Shown: piece by piece, positions 7,319 through 16,432 of the stretch | Layout: each line of letters opens with the position of its first letter | Position numbering within the stretch: position 1 is the stretch's first letter | Assembly: GCA_964387775.1 (NCBI GenBank) | Contig: CAYLZO010000037.1 | Location: 1 to 28,785 of the forward strand | DNA: 28,785 nt | DNA from: CAYLZO01 sp964387775 | Lineage (GTDB): Bacteria > Chloroflexota > Anaerolineae > JAAYZQ01 | Reading direction: 5' to 3' | Notes under the pieces: model-generated | What the model was told of the DNA's origin: nothing | Databases searched by the model: none | What the model saw: only the letters and a program-made list of their open reading frames with translations | Made by a program: the position numbers and the translations under genes

Positions 7319-8425
7319 ATGCCAGAAGGAACCATCTACCTGTCCGTCAAAGTCATCCAAGATTTTATGATAGACGTCTTTGAAGCCCTCGGCACGCCGC
7401 CGGAGGATGCCCGCATCTGCGCCGACGTGCTGATTGCGTCGGACCTGGCCGGCATCGAGTCGCACGGCGTGGGCCGCCTCAAATACTACTACGACCGCAT
7501 CCAGGCCGGCGTCCAGTCCACCATGACCGAAATCGAGATCGTCCGCGAGGCCAAGACCACGGCCCTGATCGACGGCCACCACGGCATGGGCCACGTCATC
7601 GCCTACCAGGCCATGCGCCTGGCCATGACCAAGGCCCAAGAATACGGCACCGGGGCCGTCGCCGTGCGCAACGGCACCCACTTTGGCATCGCCGCCTACT
7701 ACCCGCTGATGGCAGCCGAGGAGGGGATGATGGGCTTGTGCGTGACCAACGCCCGGCCGGCCATCGCCCCCACCTGGGGCACCGAGCCGATGCTGGGTAC
7801 CAACCCCATCGCTTTCGCCGCGCCATCGGACATGGGCTTTCCCTTCTGCTTCGACGGTGCCACGTCCATCAGCCAGCGAGGCAAGATCGAAGTGGCCGCC
7901 CGCGCCCAAAAGCCGGTGCCCGAGGGCTGGGTCATCGACGAAGCGGGCGAGCCCCTCACCGACGCGGACCAGATTCTGGAGGACCTGGGCAAGGCGACGG
8001 CCGCGTTTCTGCCCCTGGGCGGCGCGGGCGAGTTGCACGCCGGCTACAAGGGCTACGACCTGGCGACGATGGTCGAGATCCTGTCCGCTTCGTTGAGCGG
8101 CGGCATGTTTATGAAGGACCTGCTCGGCTTTGCGCCCGACGGCTCGCGGCGGCCCTACATGCTGGGCCACTTTTTCCTGGCCCTCAACATCGAGCACTTT
8201 GTCCCGCTGGAGGTCTCGCGGGGGATCACCGGGGCCATCATGCGCACCCTGCAGGCGTCGCGCAAAGAGCCGGGACAGGACCGCATCTACGTCGCCTGGG
8301 AGAAGGAACACCAAATGGAAGCCATCGTCCGCCAGCGAGGCGTGCCCGTGAACCGCAACCTGCGCCTCGAATTGCAGGCCATGCGCGACGAACTCGAGAT
8401 CCCAGGCTACGAACGGTATTTCTAG
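7319..8425 (+). CDS. Ldh_2-family NAD(P)-dependent oxidoreductase (malate/L-lactate dehydrogenase type)
   Basis: A 368-aa member of the malate/L-lactate/ureidoglycolate dehydrogenase family (PF02615), which is unrelated to classical Rossmann malate dehydrogenases. The sequence shows the family blocks SHGVGRL (about residues 48-54), the segment with the presumed catalytic His in VRNGTHFGIAAYY (His about 121), the nucleotide-binding region GTNPIAFAAPS, and GYKGYDLATMVEILS. The substrate is a 2-hydroxy or 2-keto acid, but which one is not determined. ATG 7319 is preferred because GGAG lies at 7308-7311. An in-frame GTG at 7301, overlapping the preceding stop, has no RBS. Position just after a small membrane protein suggests a shared transcript; the link to sugar uptake is unclear. 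Confidence 0.88.
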   Translation: MPEGTIYLSVKVIQDFMIDVFEALGTPPEDARICADVLIASDLAGIESHGVGRLKYYYDRIQAGVQSTMTEIEIVREAKTTALIDGHHGMGHVIAYQAMRLAMTKAQEYGTGAVAVRNGTHFGIAAYYPLMAAEEGMMGLCVTNARPAIAPTWGTEPMLGTNPIAFAAPSDMGFPFCFDGATSISQRGKIEVAARAQKPVPEGWVIDEAGEPLTDADQILEDLGKATAAFLPLGGAGELHAGYKGYDLATMVEILSASLSGGMFMKDLLGFAPDGSRRPYMLGHFFLALNIEHFVPLEVSRGITGAIMRTLQASRKEPGQDRIYVAWEKEHQMEAIVRQRGVPVNRNLRLELQAMRDELEIPGYERYF

Positions 8426-8470
8426 ACGAGCAGCGATCTGGACCGGTGTCTTTGAACAGATAGTACGCGG

Positions 8471-8549
8471 CACGGGTAGTGGTAACACGGTAAGTGATAA
8501 TGTGGAGGACGTCCCCCACATTATCACTTACTACATAACCACTACCGTG
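8471..8549. repeat. 79-bp long palindrome (cruciform-prone element)
   Basis: A nearly self-complementary element centred at 8510/8511. The inner arms are a perfect 16-bp stem (GTAAGTGATAATGTGG at 8490-8505 with 8516-8531), and the tip is itself palindromic (GGACGTCC at 8507-8514). A symmetric 6x6 internal loop is followed by a 9-bp outer stem (GGTAGTGGT at 8475-8483 with 8538-8546), and weaker pairing reaches 8471/8549. It lies between the oxidoreductase stop and the PPK2 RBS. There is no T-tract; it could be a palindromic mobile element or an mRNA structure. Confidence 0.85.
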
Positions 8550-8566
8550 GCACGAAAGGAGTAGCC

Positions 8567-9523
8567 GTGGCAGAAGAAAAAGCGCGAGAGATGGAAGAAG
8601 CCAAGGTTTCCGAGCCTGAAGAGGAAGGGCAGCCGGAAGCCGGCGCCTCAGAGGCCGAGGACCAGGCCGGCGAGGCTCCGCCGAAAAAGAAGAAAGAAAA
8701 ACCGATCTACACCAAGAAGGGCAAGCTCCGGCGCAAGGTCTATGAGAAGGAACTGACCCGCCTCCAGGAAGAGCTGGTCAAACTCCAGCATTGGATCAAG
8801 GAGAAAGGCCTGCGCGTCGTCGTCGTCTTTGAGGGACGCGACGCTGCCGGCAAAGGGGGCGTCATCAAGCGCATCACCCGCCGTCTGAACCCCCGTATCG
8901 CCCGGGTGGTGGCCCTGCCCAAGCCCACCGAAAAAGAAACGACGCAGTGGTACTTTCAGCGTTACGTGACCCACCTGCCCTCGGCCGGCGAGATGGTCCT
9001 CTTTGACCGGAGCTGGTACAACCGCGCCCTGGTGGAGCGGGTCATGGAATTCTGCACCGACGAGCAGTATCGAGAATTCATGCGCTCGGTGCCCGAATTC
9101 GAGCGGATGCTGGTCCGCTCGGGCATCAAGCTGATCAAGTACTACTTTTCGGTCAGCGACGACGTCCAGGAACGCCGCTTCCGCCGCCGCAACCAGGATC
9201 CCAAGCGCCGCTGGAAGCTGAGTCCCATGGACCTGGAGGCCCGAACCCGGTGGGTCGAATACTCGCGGGCCAAGGACGCCATGTTCATGTACACCGACAT
9301 CGGCGAGGCCCCCTGGTACGTGGTCAACGCCGACGTCAAGCGCCACGCCCGCCTGAACTGCATCAGCCACCTGCTGAGCATGATCGACTACGCGGACCTG
9401 ACGCCCGAGCCCGTCGAGCTGCCGCCGCGCCAGGAGGACACCGGCTACGAGCGCCCGCCCATCCAGAGCCAAAAGTGGGTGCCGGCCATCTGCGGCAGCA
9501 ACCCCGGCGAAGGCGAGCACTAA
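8567..9523 (+). CDS. ppk2: Polyphosphate kinase 2 (PPK2)
   Basis: A 318-aa cytosolic PPK2-family enzyme, which transfers phosphate between polyphosphate and nucleoside phosphates. The Walker A motif is EGRDAAGKGG (residues 89-98), the Walker B block is VLFDRSWYNRA (144-154), and the lid region is FRRRNQDPKRRWKLSPMD (205-222). A Lys/Glu-rich low-complexity extension of about 45 residues precedes the catalytic domain and is longer than in many family members. Whether it favours NDP (class I) or NMP (class II) phosphorylation cannot be settled by eye. The start is GTG 8567, with AAAGGAG at 8555-8561. It heads a run of sugar-metabolism genes with short spacings, which hints that polyphosphate supplies nucleotides for the glycosyltransferases that follow. 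Confidence 0.93.
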   Translation: MAEEKAREMEEAKVSEPEEEGQPEAGASEAEDQAGEAPPKKKKEKPIYTKKGKLRRKVYEKELTRLQEELVKLQHWIKEKGLRVVVVFEGRDAAGKGGVIKRITRRLNPRIARVVALPKPTEKETTQWYFQRYVTHLPSAGEMVLFDRSWYNRALVERVMEFCTDEQYREFMRSVPEFERMLVRSGIKLIKYYFSVSDDVQERRFRRRNQDPKRRWKLSPMDLEARTRWVEYSRAKDAMFMYTDIGEAPWYVVNADVKRHARLNCISHLLSMIDYADLTPEPVELPPRQEDTGYERPPIQSQKWVPAICGSNPGEGEH

Positions 9524-9538
9524 CATCAAAGAGAGACC

Positions 9539-11248
9539 ATGAGCCAGATAACAGAGAATCGACCCTACAAAGAACGTCGCACTGTCGTCTTTGTCACCTT
9601 TGAGACCGGCCTGGCCCCCTCGGGCGGGCTGGCCGCCGTGATGAAGGTGCTCCCGCCGCAGATGGCCCGGCACGAAACCTGCTTCGTCCTGGCCCCCTAC
9701 TTTGTTAACATCTCGCGGCCGCTGCCCGTGCTGACCACCTTTCCCCTCGAAATCGGGGAGCAGACCCACGACGTCGAACTCCGGCACTTCACCGACGACG
9801 GTGGCTTGGCCACCTACCTGCTCAGCGCCGACGGCTTTTTCACCGCCCCGTCCGACCCCTACATCAACCCCGAGGACAAAGAGCAGTTGGTGAAGGACGC
9901 CCTCTTTTTCTGCGCCGCCGTGCCCAAGGCCCTGGCCATCCTGACCGAGGAGGGGCTGGCCGCCACCCGCGACCTGGTGTTCCACCTCCAGGATTGGGAG
10001 ACGGCCTGCGCCGCCCAGGCGGTGGCGCGGGACCCCTTCATCGAGACGGCCGCCTGCGTGCTGACGGTCCACAACCCCTACGACCAGTACCTGGGCGCCG
10101 CCAAGTCCACCCAGGTCTACAGCCTCATCTCCCACCTGGGCCTGCACTACGACACGGTCCTGACCCAGATGATCCCGCTGATGGACGGCCCCCTCTCGAC
10201 CGTCTCGCAGAACTTTGCCGACGAGCTGACGAGCGACCCGCTGCACACCGACGTATTCGCCCCACACCTGCAAGAGCTGCTGGTCAGCAAGGGCGTCGTC
10301 GGCGTGGACAATGGCATCTTTGGCCAGCTCGCCTTCCCTTTCTCGGCGGAAGCCCACGAGCGAGCCCAGGCCGGCGATTTTGGCGGCATCCAGGGGGAAA
10401 AGTGGGCGCGCCGCGAGACGCTGGCCGAGGTGCTGGAAGCCTACCAGCAGGGGCTAAAAGAGAATCCCCAACCGGGCCGCGAAGCCTGGGGCCAAGACCT
10501 GGACCTTTCGGACCCCTGGCTGCCGGTTCTGCTCTTCATGGGCCGCGACGACCCCCGGCAAAAAGGATTCGACGTCGTCGTCGAGGCCATCCGCCGCATC
10601 CCGCCGGGTCGGGCGCGCTACGTCTTTACGCCCATCCCCGGCGTCGAGGGCTTTGCCGGGCTGTCCTTTCTCAGGGCTCTGGCCGAGGAGCGCCCCGGCG
10701 AGGTCAAGGCCTTCCCCTTCCGCCTCGACTTCGAGGCGTTCAAGGCACTGAAGGAGGGCAGCTCGTACATGGTCATGGGCTCGCTCTACGAGCCCTTTGG
10801 CGCCGCCAGCGAAGCCTACCTGGCCGGCATGCCCCTCGTCGCCCGGGCCACCGGCGGCCTGGTCCAGCAGGCGGCGCCCCGAGCCAGCGCCGCCCTGAGC
10901 CGCGAGGGCCGGCAGCTCGTGGCCCTCTTTCACGGGCGCAAGAGCGAGCCCACCGGCTTTCTCTACCGCGAGCCCTCGGTGCCCAACGTGGCCGACGACT
11001 GGCAAAAGATCGTCGAGTGCGACTATGGGGCCGACGGCGACCGCATCGAGGAGCGCCGGGGCGCGCCCCTCTTTGAGGCCATGGTCCAGCGCGCTACCTG
11101 GGCCATCCAGGACGCCATTGAGCTCTACCGCTCGGACCAGACCGCCTACGCCCGGATGATCTACCACGGCTACCAGATGCTGGACAACTTTGGCTGGGAC
11201 CGGGCCATCGCCGAGTACCGGCGGCTCTACGACCGGGTGTCCATGTAG
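9539..11248 (+). CDS. GT5-like (glycogen/starch synthase-type) glycosyltransferase
   Basis: A 569-aa GT-B fold glycosyltransferase. The N-terminus FVTFETGLAPSGGLAAVMKV resembles the starch/glycogen synthase nucleotide-sugar loop (normally KTGGL; here the Lys is absent). Other markers are LTVHNPYDQYLG, LLFMGRDDPRQKGFDVVVEA, and the C-terminal donor site GSLYEPFGAASEAYLAGMP with ATGGL, containing the EPFG..SE block. It is longer than typical glycogen synthase (about 480 aa) and divergent, so the acceptor and donor are uncertain. It starts 15 bases after PPK2 and is followed, across two small hairpins, by a sucrose-phosphate-synthase-like gene. A role in storage or compatible-solute glycan synthesis is likely but inferred. 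Confidence 0.8.
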   Translation: MSQITENRPYKERRTVVFVTFETGLAPSGGLAAVMKVLPPQMARHETCFVLAPYFVNISRPLPVLTTFPLEIGEQTHDVELRHFTDDGGLATYLLSADGFFTAPSDPYINPEDKEQLVKDALFFCAAVPKALAILTEEGLAATRDLVFHLQDWETACAAQAVARDPFIETAACVLTVHNPYDQYLGAAKSTQVYSLISHLGLHYDTVLTQMIPLMDGPLSTVSQNFADELTSDPLHTDVFAPHLQELLVSKGVVGVDNGIFGQLAFPFSAEAHERAQAGDFGGIQGEKWARRETLAEVLEAYQQGLKENPQPGREAWGQDLDLSDPWLPVLLFMGRDDPRQKGFDVVVEAIRRIPPGRARYVFTPIPGVEGFAGLSFLRALAEERPGEVKAFPFRLDFEAFKALKEGSSYMVMGSLYEPFGAASEAYLAGMPLVARATGGLVQQAAPRASAALSREGRQLVALFHGRKSEPTGFLYREPSVPNVADDWQKIVECDYGADGDRIEERRGAPLFEAMVQRATWAIQDAIELYRSDQTAYARMIYHGYQMLDNFGWDRAIAEYRRLYDRVSM

Positions 11249-11290
11249 GGCAAGTGGGTGACTTGCCCAGGCGCAATTTGCAAAATTGCG
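11248..11290 (+). other. Two adjacent small hairpins between glycosyltransferase genes
   Basis: An 8-bp stem (GGGCAAGT at 11248-11255 with 11261-11268) is followed directly by another 8-bp stem (CGCAATTT at 11272-11279 with 11283-11290). They occupy most of the 76-base gap. No T-tract follows. They may stabilise or separate the two mRNA parts. Confidence 0.5.
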
Positions 11291-11324
11291 TTACGAGCAT
11301 AGGGCAAAGGAGCAACCGACGACC

Positions 11325-12815
11325 ATGAAGATCGCATTTCTCAACCCACAGGGCAACTTTGATCCCCAGGACAGCTATTGGACCGAGCACCCCGACTTTG
11401 GCGGCCAACTCGTTTATGTCAAAGAAGTGGCCATCGCCATGGCCCGGCTGGGCCACCAGGCCGACATCCTGACCCGCCGCATCCTGGACCCCGACTGGCC
11501 CGAGTTCGCCGCACCGCTGGAGCGTTATCCCGGCGTAGACGGCGTGCGCATCGTCCGCCTGCCCTGCGGGCCGGAGCGGTTCCTGCCCAAAGAGGAGCTG
11601 TGGCCCCACCTGGGCACCGACTGGGTGCCGAATATCCTCGCCTTCTACGAGCAAGACGGCGGGCTGCCCGGCGCCTTTACGGCCCATTACGCCGACGGGG
11701 CGCTCTCGGGCGCGCTCTTGAAGCAGGAAACCGGCGTGCCCTACACCATGACCGGCCACTCGCTGGGCGCCCAAAAGATGGACAAGCTGAACGTCACGCG
11801 GGGGACGCTGGCCGGCAAGCACGCCCACTTTCACTTCCCCCGGCGCATCTTTGCCGAGCGGGTGGGCATGAACCACGCCGGGTGTATCATTACGTCAACC
11901 AGCCAGGAGCGGCTGGAGCAGTACGCCCACCCCGCCTACCACGGCGCCGTGGACCCCCACGACGGCGACCGCTTTGCCGTCGTGCCGCCGGGCGTCAACC
12001 TGCGCATCTTTTCCCCAAAGCCGACGGCCCTCGACGCCGAGATTGCGGCGCGCATCGACGCCGCCCTGGCCCGGGACGTCGCCCGGGACCGCCGGGCGCT
12101 GCCCCTCGTCGTCGCCTCCAGCCGGCTGGACGCCAAAAAGAACCACGTGGGCCTGGTCCAGGCCTTTGTCGCCAGCGAGGAACTGCGGGCCGCGGCCAAC
12201 CTGGCCATCGTCGTCCGCGGCCTCGACGATCCGCTGCACGAGTACGAGAGCCTGAGCGCCGGCGAAAAGGCCATCATGGACGAGATCACGGGCCTGATGG
12301 CCGAGCACGGTTTGGAAGACGCCATCACCGGCTTCCCGCTGAACAGCCAGGCCGAGCTGGCCGCCGCCTACCGCGTGGCCGCCGGGCGCCGCTCGGCCTT
12401 TGCCCTGACCGCCCTCTACGAACCCTTTGGCCTGGCCCCCCTGGAGGCCATGAGCTGCGGCCTGCCGGCCGTCGTCACCCAGCACGGCGGCCCGTCGGAG
12501 AGTCTGGTCGAGGGCGACCGCGAGTTCGGCGTCCTGGTGGACCCCGCCGATCCCGACGACGTGGCCCGGGGGCTGCTGCGCATCGTCGGCCCCCAGGGCG
12601 AGTGGTTGCACTTTCACCAGACCGGCCGGGAGCGGGTGCTGACCCGCTACACCTGGGAGCGCACGGCCGAGGGCTACCTGGCCGTCATCGAGGAGATGCT
12701 GGACGGCCCGCCCCACCGGGGCACCCTGCCCATTCCCGATTACTTTACCCATCCCGGCCCCGAGACCGACATCCCCCTGGCAGCCCTGGAGGGGCTCTAC
12801 TTCACAGAGGAGTGA
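11325..12815 (+). CDS. Sucrose-phosphate-synthase-like GT4 glycosyltransferase
   Basis: A 497-aa retaining GT-B enzyme of the sucrose-phosphate synthase / mannosylfructose-phosphate synthase / sucrose synthase group. The N-terminal signature is FLNPQGNFDPQDSYWTEHPD followed by GGQLVYVKEVA (residues 26-36). TGHSLGAQKMDKL is the family acceptor region, SRLDAKKNHVGLVQAF carries the donor-phosphate Arg/Lys (about 267 and 271), and EPFGLAPLE (366-374) is the E-x7-E motif. It has no C-terminal HAD phosphatase domain, so a separate phosphatase would be needed if the product is a sugar phosphate. ATG 11325 is chosen, with AAGGAG at 11307-11312. A PfkB kinase follows 9 bases later, fitting fructose or fructose-phosphate chemistry. 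The exact donor and acceptor are not determinable here. Confidence 0.87.
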   Translation: MKIAFLNPQGNFDPQDSYWTEHPDFGGQLVYVKEVAIAMARLGHQADILTRRILDPDWPEFAAPLERYPGVDGVRIVRLPCGPERFLPKEELWPHLGTDWVPNILAFYEQDGGLPGAFTAHYADGALSGALLKQETGVPYTMTGHSLGAQKMDKLNVTRGTLAGKHAHFHFPRRIFAERVGMNHAGCIITSTSQERLEQYAHPAYHGAVDPHDGDRFAVVPPGVNLRIFSPKPTALDAEIAARIDAALARDVARDRRALPLVVASSRLDAKKNHVGLVQAFVASEELRAAANLAIVVRGLDDPLHEYESLSAGEKAIMDEITGLMAEHGLEDAITGFPLNSQAELAAAYRVAAGRRSAFALTALYEPFGLAPLEAMSCGLPAVVTQHGGPSESLVEGDREFGVLVDPADPDDVARGLLRIVGPQGEWLHFHQTGRERVLTRYTWERTAEGYLAVIEEMLDGPPHRGTLPIPDYFTHPGPETDIPLAALEGLYFTEE

Positions 12816-12824
12816 GGACCGAGG

Positions 12825-13808
12825 ATGAGCATCGAAATTCCCGAGGGCGACCTGGACGTCCTGACCGTCGGCGAGACGCTGGTGGACTTTATCTCGGTCG
12901 AAGAGACCGATTGGCTGCGCAACGCCTACACCTTTCGAAAGTACCAGGGCGGCTCGCCGGCCAACATCGCCGTCCACGTAGGCAAGCTCGGCGGCCAGGC
13001 GGCCGTCATCTCCAAGACCGGCATCGGGGCCATGGGCCAGTTTTTGAAGGGCGAGTTGAACCGGGCCGGCGTCGTCACCCAATACCTGGTCATGGACCAC
13101 CGCGTCCACACCAGCGTCATCTTTGTCTCGCGCACAGCGCGGACGGCCGATTTTGAGGCATTTCGCAGCGGCGATTTTCAACTGGAGCCCCACGAGATCA
13201 GCGAGGAGGCGGTGGAGCGGGCCAAGGTCGTGCACGCCTCGACGTGGGCCCTGTCGCGCGAGCCCTGCCGTTCGGCCGTGGAGCACGCCTTCAAGCTGGC
13301 CCAGAAACAGGGCAAGATCATCTCCCTCGACCCCAACTACAGCCCTCAGATCTGGCCCGACTATCGGGAGGCGCGGGACGTCATCCCCCGCATCCTGGGC
13401 TACGCGACCATCACCAAGCCCTCGCGCGACGACGCCCGCCGCCTCTTTGGCCGCGACCGCGAGCCGGAGGAGTATATCAAGCGCTACCACAAAATGGGTC
13501 CCCAGATCGTCGTCTTTACCATGGGCGGCGACGGATTCATCCTCTCGGTCGAGGGCGAGATGACCCACGTCCCCGCCCGCCCGGTCGAGGCGGTGGACGC
13601 CACCGGCGCCGGCGACTCGTTCTGGGCCGGCTTTCTCGTCGCCCTCCTCGACGACAACCCGCTGGAGCGCGCCGCCCTCTTTGCCCGCGAGATCGTAGAG
13701 CGTAAACTCAGCACCGTGGGCCCCCTGCCCGACAACCTGGACCGGGACGAGATCTATGCGACTATCGACGCCGAAACGTCCCCACAGGAGGCAACAGAGG
13801 AGACATGA
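12825..13808 (+). CDS. PfkB-family sugar kinase (fructokinase-like)
   Basis: A 327-aa ribokinase/PfkB-fold kinase that phosphorylates a sugar with ATP. The N-terminal substrate motif is GGSPANIAVHVGKLGG (residues 42-57), and the C-terminal catalytic/anion-hole motif is DATGAGDSFWAGF (258-270) with catalytic Asp264. The length is normal. The ATG lies 9 bases after the glycosyltransferase stop, and its own stop overlaps the next gene by four bases (ATGA), so the three are co-translated. Context with a sucrose-type glycosyltransferase suggests fructose as substrate, but PfkB specificity cannot be read reliably from motifs. Confidence 0.9.
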   Translation: MSIEIPEGDLDVLTVGETLVDFISVEETDWLRNAYTFRKYQGGSPANIAVHVGKLGGQAAVISKTGIGAMGQFLKGELNRAGVVTQYLVMDHRVHTSVIFVSRTARTADFEAFRSGDFQLEPHEISEEAVERAKVVHASTWALSREPCRSAVEHAFKLAQKQGKIISLDPNYSPQIWPDYREARDVIPRILGYATITKPSRDDARRLFGRDREPEEYIKRYHKMGPQIVVFTMGGDGFILSVEGEMTHVPARPVEAVDATGAGDSFWAGFLVALLDDNPLERAALFAREIVERKLSTVGPLPDNLDRDEIYATIDAETSPQEATEET

Positions 13809-14482
13809 TTGGCGACAAACTCATCATCGAAAAGCATCACACCGACCGCGCCGCCGAGATCGTGGCCCTTCTGGCCGGCCGCATCGGGCCCGACGGCCGG
13901 TTTACGCTCACCGTAGCCGGCGAGTCGGGCGCGGGCAAGTCGGAGCTGGCCTACGAAATCTACCGCCAACTCAACGAGCGTGGCGTCCCGGCCGAGGTGC
14001 TCCAGCAGGACGACTATTTCGTCTTTCCGCCCAAGACCAACCACGAGATGCGCCGCCGCAACCTGGCCCAGGTTGGCCCCTACGAGGTCAAACTCGACTT
14101 TCTCGATTCGAATCTGCGCTCCTTCAAGCGCGGCGAGAGCCCCATCTACAAGCCGCTGGTCATCTATGACGAGGACCGCATCACAACCGAGGAGCTGGAT
14201 GTCGATGGCCTGGCCGTGCTCATCGCCGAGGGGACCTACACCTCCCTGCTCAAGTTCATCGAATTCCGCGTGTTCATCGACCGCGACTATCGCGAGACAC
14301 TGCAAGCCCGCAAGCGCCGCGCCCGGGACAAATTCGAACCCTTTGTCAAAGACGTGCTGGAGCGCGAGCACCAGATCATCTCGCAGCACAAGGAACTGGC
14401 CGACGTCGTCGTCTCGTCCGACTTTGACAGTATCGAACTCAGATCGTCTCACCGTAGAGGCGCAGAGAACGCAGAGTTTTAA
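13805..14482 (+). CDS. Uridine-kinase-like P-loop kinase with repeat-derived C-terminus
   Basis: A 225-aa member of the uridine kinase/phosphoribulokinase superfamily. The Walker A motif is GESGAGKS (residues 39-46), and QQDDYFVFPPK is the nucleoside/sugar-binding region. IAEGTYTSLL is the Walker-B-like segment, and the helical block DRDYRETLQARKRRARDKF lies around 160-178. It overlaps the PfkB stop by ATGA. The last ~14 residues (SSHRRGAENAEF) are encoded by a palindromic dispersed repeat beginning at 14448, so the natural C-terminus has probably been replaced or extended. The catalytic core seems intact. The substrate (uridine, or another small phosphoryl acceptor) is uncertain; a pyrimidine-nucleotide role would fit the UDP-sugar context. 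Confidence 0.8.
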   Translation: MIGDKLIIEKHHTDRAAEIVALLAGRIGPDGRFTLTVAGESGAGKSELAYEIYRQLNERGVPAEVLQQDDYFVFPPKTNHEMRRRNLAQVGPYEVKLDFLDSNLRSFKRGESPIYKPLVIYDEDRITTEELDVDGLAVLIAEGTYTSLLKFIEFRVFIDRDYRETLQARKRRARDKFEPFVKDVLEREHQIISQHKELADVVVSSDFDSIELRSSHRRGAENAEF

Positions 14483-14530
14483 GTATATTTGAATAGAACT
14501 CTCTGCGTTCTCCGCGTCTCTGCGGTTGAG
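14448..14530. repeat. Palindromic dispersed repeat overlapping the kinase gene end
   Basis: The left arm 14448-14478 and right arm 14496-14530 are imperfect inverted repeats with the common core AGAGAACGCAGAG / CTCTGCGTTCTCC, separated by an AT-rich loop. I recognise this GCAGAG-rich sequence type as a repeat that occurs between genes in many bacteria. Here its left arm supplies the kinase C-terminal codons and stop. Confidence 0.75.
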
Positions 14531-14569
14531 TTGGCGTTATGAAGTGGACTCAGGAATAGGAAAGGGACT

Positions 14570-16237
<1,668 letters not shown>

Positions 16238-16283
16238 CCCGTTTCCTCACACCGACGCTACCCCTAGCGTCGAAAGATAACTC

Positions 16284-16314
16284 AAAGCCGGGGCAGCGCT
16301 GCTGCCCCGGCTTT
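16284..16314. terminator. Bidirectional terminator between treS and miaA
   Basis: A perfect 14-bp stem AAAGCCGGGGCAGC (16284-16297) with its complement (16301-16314) closes a 3-base loop. Read either way it is GC-rich and ends in TTT, so it can stop transcription from treS (+) and from the convergent miaA operon (-). Confidence 0.85.
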
Positions 16315-16341
16315 CAGGTTGTCGGATCACCTCAGACTCGG

Positions 16342-16426
16342 TAGATCCGATTTCTTGAGCAGAGCGGGCTCCCATGCCCGCGTTCCGGCGGCGTGGGAGC
16401 CGCCTCTGCTGAGGACATTGGATCTA
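16342..16426. repeat. 85-bp palindromic element with TAGATCC ends
   Basis: The outer ends TAGATCC (16342-16348) and GGATCTA (16420-16426) are inverted. Inner arms AGCAGAG/CTCTGCT and GGGCTCCCA/TGGGAGCC pair around a short centre. It lies just after the miaA stop codon. It may be a palindromic mobile element or an extra terminator structure; it encodes nothing. Confidence 0.7.
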
Positions 16427-16432
16427 CTGAAA

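Noticed and set aside
8471..8549. CRISPR-like reading of palindromic repeats
   Set aside because: There is a single palindrome, with no regularly spaced repeats or cas genes in the window.
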